From Theristus sp. LFF4_11 (lineage: Eukaryota; Nematoda; Chromadorea; Monhysterida; Xyalidae): a DNA stretch of 64,000 nucleotides. The DNA is taken from the NCBI GenBank assembly GCA_030248135.1, contig JASANC010002819.1:1-64000 (forward strand). Direction: 5' to 3'. The stretch's first letter is position 1. Each line of letters begins with the position of its first letter. Under the pieces are notes generated by a model, which was not told where the DNA came from, did no database searches, and saw nothing but the letters and a program-made list of their open reading frames with translations. The translations under genes and the position numbers were made by a program. Positions 11,401-21,476 of this stretch are shown here, one piece after another.

Positions 11401-14400
11401 AACGTGTTGCTTCTGCTGTTTGTAGCGGTCGACTCTCGCATCATGCTCACCATCACCATCAGCATGCGTCCAACACAGCCGGTGCAACGCAACGGAGTCC
11501 ACAGGTGAGCCGAGCAGTTGCTGGTGTGTTGTGGTGATCGTCAGGTACTGTGTTGTTGCCGATTCGTCTGTTTTGCCTTGACTGTAATTTGAATGCAGGG
11601 CACCTCATATGCGTTGGTGCGTCGTCGTCGCGAGTTCATGCGCTCCAAGCGTAAGCACCAGCAACAGCAACACCACCAACAACAACACAATCTGCTTGTG
11701 TCACCAGTGAAACGTCACCGAATACTGGCGGGCAGCGGTCGCAAACGAGGCAGACCGCCACGCAGTGCGTCCGCGGCCAGTGCACGAAACGCTGGTCAGT
11801 AACGTCGGATGCTGTTCAGTTTCTGGCTCTTTCGTGCCACTTCTTTAGTTGGCTTAAGTTCAGTTGCAGTTCGGCTGTGCAGATTGTTGTGCGTGCGTTT
11901 TTGCCCGTCAGTGTTTGTCTTGGCCAGCCACAGTTGTTTTCTTTCGTACAGGTTCTGTGCGTCAGCCAGCATTGCCGTCAATCACGTCTACAGCGTCAAC
12001 AGGCGCAGGCGTCACAGCAACCACAACGGACACAACGACAACGCCGCCAGGCGCCGAGGTGTTTGACTTTCACGAATCTGACTCCGATCTTGACGTTGAC
12101 ACATCATCGTCGTCAGGCAAACAACATCAACAACGAAACAATAGCGATCAGCAACGGACAGCAAGCAACGCGTCGAAACAAAGCCAACAACATCGGAAAG
12201 CGGCTGGCCAAAGTCAACCGAGCGCAACAATCGCTAACGCTCAAGCAAAAAGCAACGCCGTTGTGCGCTTGTTTCGTGACGACGCAGACACCGCAAAACA
12301 TGCGCCTGAACGTGGCAAGCCTGCACAGCAGGACACGGCGGCTGTGGCTGCTGCCGCTGATGACTTTGCGAATGTTTCAGTGAACGTAGAGCTCGAAGCA
12401 CAGTCAACGCTTGTTCAGTCGACTGACACAGCAGAGCAAACGGAACTGAAGCTGCAGCCGCAGGCGACCGCAACGTTTGTCGATCGGAAACGCCGTCTGC
12501 TGGCAGTGAGCGTCGCAGGCACCGGCCAGTCGGCCTCTGCACCACCGTCCAAGGCGTCAACGCCAACGAGGGAAGTCGCCGTGAAAATGCTGCCCCTCGA
12601 CGAGGTATACTTGCTGCCAAGGGTTGCAATCAGAATGTCTCTTTCCACCAATTGTTGCATTTACGATTCTCGTTTTTACGTTTTCCCAGGCCGAACCAGT
12701 CCTGAGTAGCGCTTCCGTGAACGAAGAGAGCGAACAGCGTGTGCCACCGCTGAAGATTGTGATTGACTGCAGTTCAGGCGCGGTGTCTGCGCGGTCGTCG
12801 TTGCATGCACCAAGTGACACGGCAAATACTGCATCTGCTGATCATGGTGCAGCTGATGGGTGTGTTTGGTGTCAAATGTTGATGTTCTGTTTAGAAAGAT
12901 ATGTAGAAAAATTGTTGAAATAGATAGAAATAGCTTCACGCACGCACCAAACCGATTGTTTTGTTCATAAGCATATTGCCCACTAGCAGCAAACCAACAT
13001 CGGCCAACAACGGCAGCAGCAATGGCGCCGCAGCGAATGGCAAGTCGGCCAACGATCAACGCTTGACACGGGCACAGCTGCGCGCGCAGGGTCTCAACAT
13101 CGACGAGGCTGTTGTCGAGTCAACTCGTATGTTTCGATTGTGCACATTTGATTTTCTGCTCTTTAGTCAGATTCATTTTAAAATGAGGCAAATGCTGCAT
13201 TTGCAGCAGCGAATGGCGGCGGTGTCGGCGGCAACGGCAATGGTGGCGCAGCGTCGTCGTCGAACGCGATGCATCCGCACAAACGAAAACTGAAAACGAA
13301 GCCGATGCTGACTGCTGGCGGTGCACCGAGCGCGCAGCAGCAGACGAGCTCGCACTGGTCGCAGAAAGTGGCCATCTCGAACACGGACGCGTTGCTCTCG
13401 CGCAACAGCTACCACGCACGCATTGCGCTCACGCAGCTGGTTGGTCGTGGTTGTTGGTGTTCTGCTGTTGACAAAACGCTGCTACGAATGCGTATCCGCA
13501 GGTTGAGCACCGGTGGCACGAGCAAATCGATCGTTACAACAATTCGTTGAACGTCAACATTCCATCGCCAGACACGTCGAATTTCATGCTGAAGAAGAAG
13601 TCATACGTGCTGTATGAACGCTGGAAAAAGGAACAACAAGAGAAGGCCAGAAAGTCAAAGGTTGCCGTTTGTTTGTGTCGTTGTTTGGTTTGCTTATTTT
13701 GTCGCCTGTGTTGATTTCATGCACACCGGACTAACAGCGTTGGCAGCACCAACCAACGGCGGCAACTTGTTTGTTCGTGGCCTGCAGCTGACTGTACCAC
13801 TTCTACAGTAACACAAAGCGTGCGCCCGACTGTGTGCCTGCTTGCAGAGTCCACCGGCAGCGGTGTCTCCGTCGTTGTCAGCAGCGGATGCAGCCGTGCA
13901 TGGCATGCTGTTCGAGCGACACAACGAACAGCGACAGCAACTGGCACTGCAGCAGCGTGTGCAGCGGCAGCGGCTGCAAATGGCCATGGAGACGCAGGTG
14001 GGACACAGAGTACACAATGGGGGCACGTTCATAAATGGTCGGCGAATGCAACAACTGCAGGTGGTGCGTGCTTACGAACGCTGCGCACACGGAGGCCACC
14101 GAGCGCTGTCTGCTGTACGCATGCACAGAGACGCCGACATCTACAACTCGCTCGAACTCGACACCGTTCGTCATTCGTTTTTTTGGTTTCGTGTTTTGTT
14201 GAACCTGCGCCTTTCACCTGCACCGTTGCATTTTGCGTGCAGCCTGAGCTGCTGTCGCCCAACTCAGCGCCAATCAGCGGGCTCGCCAGTGTGCCGGACG
14301 CGATGCTGTCGCTCGAAAAGATGCTCGACAAAATTCAACAGCGTTTCGTGCGTCAGAAGGTTAGAAAAACAGTTGTTCATATTTGTTTTTCAGTCCCAGA

Positions 14401-14707
14401 ATTTTTACGCAAACAGTTTCGCTAAGCAAAATACATGGAGTGAGCTATGAACGGGCACTTTGCGCAGAACGAACTGCTGACACGCCACCGATGGGAGGCG
14501 CAGTGTTTGCTGGGCACGCAGCAGCTGCAGTGGCAGTCGGCCTACCGCAAGGCGTGCAGACTCACCGTGCACGACGAATGCCCCACACCGAGCAAGCAGC
14601 TCGTGCCCGCAGTCGCACCCACTGACGACATTCAGTTTGATGCGCTCGCGCTCTTTGCAACGCCCGGTGACGCCGAGAACACCGTCGCACAACACTCGAA
14701 TCAGTGA
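8498..14707 (+). CDS. ankyrin repeat domain 11/12-like chromatin protein, complete
   Basis: Twenty exons with closing phases give about 1268 aa: 8498-8615, 8705-8815, 8991-9152, 9286-9513, 9703-9845, 10113-10332, 10555-10773, 10924-11142, 11205-11349, 11426-11504, 11599-11794, 11952-12604, 12690-12859, 12987-13126, 13207-13439, 13502-13660, 13848-13997, 14061-14165, 14243-14359, 14468-14707. A basic patch and MSERQQLALL precede three ankyrin repeats (GETLLHVAARRG, WTPLHESCNHSSYKA, ATALHDAAANNHYK). Later come a His/Gln-rich stretch, an AT-hook (RKRGRPPRS, exon 11), FDFHESDSDLD and VPPLKIVI. The conserved C-terminal helical module follows, with two Gln/Arg-rich helices and RHRWEAQCLLGTQQLQW. 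Vertebrate ANKRD11/12 are about 2000-2600 aa and recruit deacetylases to nuclear receptor coactivators; this copy lacks the long Lys/Glu-rich middle. The AT-hook suggests direct DNA binding. Confidence 0.9.
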
Positions 14708-15125
14708 CTCTGTTTGTGTTTTGCTCATCGAATGTGGTCAAACAGATTGCAGCAATTTGCCAAGGTTGCATCACGTTGCAGTGGATCAGCACAAACCAGT
14801 GGCGTAGAGTGGCTTTTGCCGTATCCGTATGGGGTGACTGTTGTTTGCCTGATATACTTTGTTGTAATGTTTGTTGTTCATGTTACGGAGATCGGATTGC
14901 ACAATACAATGCATCGCATGAACATGGAGTCTGTGTTGGTTTGACAAAACTGAAAACGGTGGTTACCCGTGATAATGTGAAATATCTTGCAGTTTCCGTA
15001 CTTTTTTACCATGCCCAACAGAAAGCACATTACTTTATTCCTCGACAGCAGAAGAAGTCAGAACATTCATTCCGTCTGAGAAAAGTGGCCGTGAATGAAC
15101 AGTTGCACTTTGTGATTGCTTCAAC

Positions 15126-16233
15126 ATGAGCGAGGCATCACCGAGCGGTGCTGGTGGCCTCTCAATGACCCTCTCACGTGTGGCTTATGTCAAGCTCGTG
15201 TTGCATTGCGTCAAATATCCGCATGCGGCCGTCAATGGACTTTTGGTCGCCGAAAAACGCAAGGGACAAACGTGCGTTCGGATGGCGTTTGTTGGGTGGT
15301 AGTGACTGATCTGCATGTTTCGACGGTTTGTGGTTTCAGGAGTTGCGTGATCGTAGACGCTGTACCCGTGCAGCACCAATGTTGCTCGTTAGCGTCCACG
15401 ATCGAGGCCGCGCTCTGTCAAGTTCGTTCGATTTCAATTTCCAAAATCAACGACTTTCAAAGGGTACAAACTGCGTCTCGTGTGTCTCAGGTTGACTACG
15501 AATGCCAGCACGGCGACGTGCCGCGTTTGATTGTCGGCGTCTACTTTGCCAACGAGTTGTTGTTCGATTCGAGGTGATGCCGACGCTTGTTTTGCCAGTT
15601 ATAAAAGCTCGAATGTGTTTTCTGCTTCGTTTTCAACACGCGCAATGTTGTTCTTGCAGCTTAAATCCGTTTATCACGCGAGTCGCCGAAAAGATTCAAT
15701 CGCATTTCTCCGACGCCATTTTATTGAAAGTCGGTAATGTTGCAGGTGTTTTTGTTCATTTGATTTCATGTGTCACCACAGATGGAGACTGATGAGCAAG
15801 TAAACGCAATCAATTGCTTTTGAATCAGGTTGACAACAAACTGCTCGGTGCCGCTGGTGAGGCGGCTTGCTACACAGCGTACACGTTCAATGCTGACTCG
15901 AAGCAATGGAAGGGCAACGATAAATCAAAGTGCGCTCGGAGTCCTTGCACAGCACTTGTAGTGACTGATGGGCTACTGGCATTCATTGACCAGACTTGAT
16001 TGATAAAAACCAACCAACGAGCGGTGATTTTAGGCGATGGTTTTAGCCACTTTTGGATACTTTTTGGTTGCAGACTAAGTATCGCAGATGAGGAGCGCAC
16101 ATTGGCCGCAGCAAGCACTGCCATCCAGCTGGTCTGCTACCGTGAGCTGGTCGACTTTGACAATCACCTTGACAAACCGTCGCTCGATTATTGGAACGAG
16201 TCACTTACACTCAGAATAAAACAGCTTTCTTGA
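15126..16233 (+). CDS. EMC8: ER membrane protein complex subunit 8/9, complete
   Basis: Six exons (15126-15271, 15340-15421, 15491-15573, 15660-15729, 15829-15929, 16074-16233) encode 213 aa, the usual size for the family. The N-terminal [20 protein letters not shown] and VNGLLVAEK mark the EMC8/9 MPN-like fold. [20 protein letters not shown] and the C-terminal [17 protein letters not shown] match the family order. Known role: cytosolic subunit of the EMC, which inserts tail-anchored and multi-pass proteins into the ER membrane. MPN metal ligands are not expected in this subfamily. The gene lies 419 bp behind the ankyrin gene on the same strand, close enough for co-transcription but without direct evidence. 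The exon 4 donor reads GTCGGT, an unusual form seen in two other genes here. Confidence 0.92.
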
Positions 16234-16933
16234 TCGCGTATTGTTTTTTTCGTGTTCTTCGAACTGCGTCGTGTGATACACAATGTTCTTTTCTGATTGA
16301 CGTTGTTTTTTGATTCCTTGTTGAGTCGCTGTTGTTGTGTTAATTTATTTTTCTTACCTACTGTCTGATGATTTCGCGCAAGGGTTTATTAAAAATGTTG
16401 GTTTGTTGATTTTTGTTAATACCGCTTTTTGCATTTAAAACTTGGAAAGGAGATAAAAGATGCGATTCAAAACTTTGCTGCTAATTGTGGACAAAAATTA
16501 ACCAGCAATTCAACTTCAGAAATTTATCGAACAACAATAATGCACAATCACACTGTATCGCAACGCAACAACTAACCGGTATCAGAAATTGCAGTTATGC
16601 TAACAAAAACATTTAAATTTACCTGGTACTAAAATAGTTTGGAAGAAGACCCAATTCAACAATTGGGTCTCTTTCCCAACAAAGGAGAACAACAATGAAC
16701 AATCTGATTCGATAAACAAAGACCTCAAATTTTAACGCTAAAACAGTCGCATAAAACAAAACTAGATTAAAAGTGTTGAGGCAAAACAAAAAATTTCAAC
16801 TCACAAACAACACAATAACAACGACCATTTGTTTCATGAAGCAAAAAATTGATGACAAACCTGCATCTGAATGACATTCAAGAATTGCAGCACAAAAACC
16901 ACCTAACCTATTCTGTATTCAGGTTTCAAAAGT
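16234..16933. other. convergent spacer between EMC8 and NDK
   Basis: AT-rich sequence between two genes whose 3' ends face each other. A short AT-framed palindrome (CCCAATTCAACAATTGGG) lies near 16650. No coding signal is visible. Confidence 0.5.
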
Positions 16934-17756
16934 TCACTCATACACCCATGGGTCCGCGGCGCGATCCCATTTCAGCTGTTCTGCCTCTGAAAACCAATGG
17001 TTGATCTCCCGTTTCGCGCTGTCAATCGAATCACTGCCGTGGCAAATGTTTCGGCCAGTCTGGATGCTGAAAAATGCAACCACAACAAAATGACAAATTG
17101 TTGAATGTTGACAACGATTTTACAGACTGAAACTCGTTGACCAGCTGCCTGGCTTGACTGAGCATCGTTTTCAGTCTCAAACTCAGCTGTTTCCAGCAAC
17201 AATCGACACACCTGAAATCGCCACGGATGGTGCCCGGGTTTGAGGCGAGCGGATTGGTGGCGCCGAGCATCAGACGGCCCTGTTTCACCATGTCCAGGCC
17301 TTCCCAGACCATCGCCACGATTGGACCGCTGTTCATGTACGCGACCAGATCGTTGAAGAATGGCTTCTCCTTCAGTTCTTGGTAATGAATCTACAAAACA
17401 ACAGACGGTAAACGCTTTTGCAGTCAACATTCAAACAAAAAATGAACTTCAACAACTGCGCTTTGCTTTCATCAAACTTCCAAAAATTGCAATTTTATTT
17501 TAGACATTTCAAACTGAACGCGCCCAAACTTTTGTTCCAACTCCACTTCAACGGTTCAACACATGTGTGACATGAAGATAAACAACATAAAACAAAAATT
17601 GCGAACCTTGAGATGGTCCGGTCCGGGCATGCACATTTTCATGGCGATCAATTTGTAGCCGCGCTGTTCAAATCGTTGAATGATTTGCCCGATCAAGCCG
17701 CGCTGCACGGCGTCAGGCTTGATGGCGATGAACGTGCGCTCTTTCGTGTCCGGCAT
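16934..17756 (-). CDS. NDK: nucleoside diphosphate kinase, complete
   Basis: Three exons read leftward (17607-17756, 17212-17390, 16934-17066) give 153 aa, the normal length for group I NDPK. It begins [20 protein letters not shown], has the Kpn-loop region [28 protein letters not shown], and the active-site motif [16 protein letters not shown], whose His accepts the phosphate. It ends DPWVYE. It transfers the gamma phosphate from ATP to other nucleoside diphosphates, usually as a hexamer in the cytosol. The frame is open upstream of this ATG for about 85 codons, but the family start and the lack of a targeting signature favour the ATG at 17756. Confidence 0.95.
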
Positions 17757-18049
17757 TGTTTTGTCACAAGTTTGTGCAGAATTGGCAGCAAAACACTCAG
17801 CCGAGTAAGCAAATGTGGGCACCTCAGATATCAAGAAACACAACAAGATTAAGAATGAAGTTGAGCAGCTTTTCAGAGTTCTACTGGGCAAGGTAAAACG
17901 GAAACGCAAAACACTGATGGCCACCACAGCGGTACACTGACGACGGACACAGCTGCGCTCGATAATAATTTTGTGGCAGCTTCCTTCTGTTTTCATTTGC
18001 TGTGCTTGCTGCATTGCCTACGTGACGCTTTGCAAATCGAATCTCTGTT

Positions 18050-18477
18050 TTAAAGTGCGTACAGCGTACCTACTCCCCAGCCAGCTAAGTTAGTTTAGCG
18101 TTTGTGTTGTGTACCGTGTACGTGCGTGAGCGAGATGTACCGTGACCGTGACTTTCGAAAAAGCCGGAGCGGAGCGGAGGCTAGGCGTCATGCATGACTC
18201 ATGATGAAGGTGGGGTCGAATGACTCCTGTTTTAAATCAGATTTTGCTTACAAGTGATGGAACCCTCTAAGACCTAAACCAAGCCTTTTTGATATTGATA
18301 CTGTGAGTGAATAACCGACATTGAATTTTGAAACTCCGCCCCCTGTTTGTATAAACACTGAACTGGAGCGTGTTTTGAATAAAACATTGTTGTCTACCTA
18401 CTGGCGCTGCTGTGGATTTTCGAAATTTTCTCAGTCGACGTCCGAGGTTGCCCTTTTTTTAATATTTGAAGCACGCC
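18050..18477. other. intergenic, no gene seen
   Basis: The region upstream of the NDK start. It contains a short GGAGCGGAGCGGAGG purine run near 18165 but no recognised feature. Confidence 0.45.
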
Positions 18478-18830
18478 CCCCACCGATTCCGGAAACCCGA
18501 AGGTACCAAACTCCGGTGGGATTGGGGAACGGACGGCTCACCATCCCGTGGAACCAATACCCTCGCCACGTGAGGGAGGGGGACAGCCTCTAAGCCCCGC
18601 TCTGTCCTGGGGGCACCAGTGATCTTAGCCCGATTTCGGTTTCGGTGGCCTGCGGTCGCTATATCCCCGCAGGGCAGCGAATCCGAAAGCTTTAGTTGAA
18701 AACGAGTGTAGTTATTAGAGTAGAGAGCTACACTGGCGGCAGTTTGTCATCCTCTGTGGGGGATCGAACCCGTCACCTTCTGAGTTGAAGGCGAACGTGC
18801 TAACCACCGGGCCACGTCGGCGACCCTTCT
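18478..18830 (-). mobile_element. tRNA-derived SINE
   Basis: Read on the - strand, the element opens with a tRNA-like head (about 18830-18740). The head has an A-box-like GTGGCCCGGTGGTTAGCACG, an imperfect anticodon arm (CCTTC/GAAGG) and a B-box GGGTTCGATCCCC. The body carries, on the + strand, AAACCCGAAGGTACCAAACT and CAGTGATCT, which recur inside the two foldback elements at 25.0 and 39.6 kb without the tRNA head. The anticodon loop has the wrong size for a working tRNA, so I call it a SINE promoter rather than a tRNA gene. Confidence 0.7.
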
Positions 18831-19011
18831 TTTCTGAAAACCGACACACTCGTTGTCGGACATTGCTAAAACGGACCTAGTTCTAAATTCTAATCCTAAA
18901 GCCTACTCCTAAGCTAAACCTGATCCTAACCGAATCCTAACCTAAGCCAAGCCTTTTCAAGAAAGAAAATGTCTGAACAATTGCGTTTTGAACAAGTTTT
19001 TGTTGAGGCCG

Positions 19012-19092
19012 GAGCGTGTGCACGCGCGCTAGTGGATCATGAGCATGAGCATGCGGATGCGAGGTGCGCGTGCGTTTTAAAAAAGAAGCTCC
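19012..19092 (+). repeat. dispersed repeat B, copy 2
   Basis: This matches 1725-1802: GCGCTAGTGGATCATGAGCA followed by GCGTGCGTTTTAAAAAAGAAGC. It lies upstream of the folate cyclo-ligase gene. Confidence 0.65.
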
Positions 19093-19603
19093 AGCACGTC
19101 GGACTGCGGAGCGACCAAGGATGGTGTGTTGGTGCCGTTCAACACAGTAAAACTGTGGAATAGTGCTGGTGCAGCAGTATTCTGTTTGCAGGTGGTTGTG
19201 ATCGTGATTGAGTGCTTCACCGATTGTTGCTCTCCTTGAAGAGAATGTGCTTCACTTGATTTTGAGTCATTTCGACAGTGAAATCACCCAACGGTTCGCA
19301 ACGAAAGAGAGAGACGCAAGCCGCGCAGTTCGAACGCCCACTGGCATCATCTCTGTTCAATACTTTACGAGAAAAATATTCACAGTGTTTTTCGCTGGAA
19401 TGTTGAAAATTTGCAAAAAACTGTTACAAAATTGAATAAAATCTGAAATACCATCAATGTTTGCTGTTGTCTTGAGCATAATCAATGAGTGGCTTGGTTT
19501 GTTCCACACAGTTTTTCGTGCATCGCACATGTTGTTTTTTGTCGATTGCATGTGTCTTATGCGTGTTATTTTTTTTAGCGGCTGATGCAGAAATTTACAA
19601 GCG

Positions 19604-20872
19604 ATGGCGTCAATCGTGGCGTTGAAACGACAGCTGCGCAAGGAAATTGCTGCCGTCGTGCTGGAGCCGGACGAAATCGCGCAGCAAAGTGCTCTGATAT
19701 CCGAACAAGTACGCTTTTGGTCTCGAGTTTGTTTCGCTGTGGCATCCGCAAGCTCAACATCTTTTATCTTCTGTGCCCGTCGTCATTGCGTATTATCAGG
19801 AAATTTTGTGACTGCTTTTGGTCGTTGCCGCTTTCGAGCGCGTTGAGTTGAAATAAATTGAGAACAAAAACGTATCACCTCTATCGTTTGTTATACTGGC
19901 TAGTTCAGTGGGGGGTTACTTAGTTTTTCAGCTTTTGTTGTACGTGCCGGTGTTCTTCTAATCGTGCATTTGTTTTTCATGTGTTGCGCCACGACCGTTT
20001 CCGGTGTGCACGTCGTGTGAGCGTGTACGTCAGTCTCCCAAACGAGGTGCAAACGGATGTCATTCTGCGGCGTGCGTTCGCAGACGGCAAGCAATGCTTC
20101 GTGCCCCGGTTTGACATGAACGAAAGCAAAATGGCAATGGTCGGGCTGAACTCGCTGAATGAATACGAAAAGCTGCCGTCCTACAAATGGGGCATCAGAC
20201 AGCCGAGCTTGCAGGAGCACTTGGATGATGCGCTTGAAACAGGTTTTTGGCTCTTTAGTTCAGTTTCCTACATTTTGTCGAACAACTTTGAAACATGAGG
20301 GAACAAGCTGTGGTGCTTTCCAAAAAGCCAGCTATCAATTTTTTTTGTGTTTTTTTAATGATTAAGTTGTTCGTACTTCTGTGTGTGCACATTGCACACA
20401 CGGTTGGCAAATACAGTCGCGGCGTATCTTGGCATTTTTAGAAAGACCACTCGTAGTCTGCGCCTGATCTCTCCTGCTTTGGTTGAGAGAACAAGATTTG
20501 TTCGGCCATACTTCCGACCAAGGCTGAGGAAAGTGTCAGTGTCCAATCGAAAACGTTACCAGAGAAATTCGAACATCAAGCAGCCCTGGTGTTGAAACTT
20601 GAAACTTGAAAAAACTATAAAAAACTATAAAAACTTGAAACTTGCTTTTAGGAGCACTTGATTTGGTGGTTGCGCCAGGTGTGGCGTTCACAGAGACTGG
20701 AAAACGCCTGGGTCATGGCAAGGGCTACTATGACTCATTCCTGAGCGCTCACAAACAGCAATATGGTCAGTTTCCGTACATAATAGCACTCGCTTTGAAA
20801 CATCAGCTGCGAGCTGAGATACCGACGACCGATAGAGATGTCATTGTTGATCAGGTGATATCAGCGCAATAA
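19604..20872 (+). CDS. MTHFS: 5-formyltetrahydrofolate cyclo-ligase, complete
   Basis: Three exons (19604-19708, 19981-20242, 20652-20872) give 195 aa, against about 203 in human. The N-terminal helix LKRQLRKEIAAV is followed by RRVSVYVSLPNEVQTDVILR, GKQCFVPRFD and the hallmark LGHGKGYYDSFL, the folate and ATP-binding loop. The enzyme converts 5-formyl-THF to 5,10-methenyl-THF using ATP in the cytosol. The residue count demands that exon 2 begin VLRHDRF at 19981, yet the bases before it are TTTTTCAT, not an AG; see the findings. Intron 1 contains dispersed repeat A, and intron 2 contains a diverged MITE-like stretch (about 20385-20515). Confidence 0.88.
19755..19865 (+). repeat. dispersed repeat A, copy 2 (MTHFS intron 1)
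   Basis: Nearly identical to 970-1080, sharing TCTTTTATCTTCTGTGCCCG and GCTTTCGAGCGCGTTGAGTT. It begins within about 50 bases of the exon 1 donor. Confidence 0.75.
20385..20515 (-). mobile_element. diverged MITE remnant (MTHFS intron 2)
   Basis: The order CATTGCACACACGGTTGG, TAGTCTGCGCCTGATC, GTTGAGAGAACAAG, TTCGGCCAT parallels the right half of the MITE copy ending near 27826. The match is patchy and the far end is not found, so this is tentative. Confidence 0.35.
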
Positions 20873-21476
20873 TTGTTGCTCAGGGCTCATTTGGTTATTT
20901 TGATTGATCTCCGTATTGTTTTGTTATCTATATTGCCATATCCAACAAGCATATCACTCACGACAATTGACTGTTTTTAAACAGCTTGCACTTATTGCAC
21001 ATGAGGGCCTTTTTTCGAAGTCCTGTTCTTGAACAGATCAGATATGGTGTTTCGAGTTTGTCGTTTTTAAAACCAACCAACATCATCAACATGCAACGTG
21101 CATGCGAATTTGTGTCGCCAAAGTCCAAACTGGCTCACTGCAACTGAGTTTCGGTTTCGCTTCTTTTTCGTTTTTTTTGGTATTATTGGCTTAAAAAATC
21201 TACCTTCACCACGTGGACATATGTTTTATACTTTGGGGTATGGTAGTAGTTCACTGGCACGTGGACATGACATGACAATCGGAGTACACGGGAGAGACCT
21301 GATGCCCAGAACTGGGCGCACGACTGTCACCGTCACGTTATATGAGAAGCATAGTTTCAAACAAGCAAACACAATAATTGTTTCAAACCCATAACATAAG
21401 TGTAGATCTGCTGATATGATGATAACAAGCAACCAGTTAACAAGATCATGATTTCATTGGCCAAATGTCGCAAAGG
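20873..21476. other. convergent spacer
   Basis: The gap between the MTHFS stop and the stop of the - strand membrane protein gene. A short direct repeat (CACGTGGACAT at about 21212 and 21259) is the only structure noted. Confidence 0.45.

Noticed and set aside
17757..18014. An 86-residue N-terminal extension of NDK
   Set aside because: The frame is open, but the family starts at MPDTKERTF, the upstream part lacks a transit-peptide pattern, and it contains likely 5' UTR sequence.
18730..18830. A functional tRNA gene on the - strand
   Set aside because: A and B boxes are present, but the anticodon arm does not give a normal seven-base loop and the acceptor ends do not pair; it fits a SINE head better.
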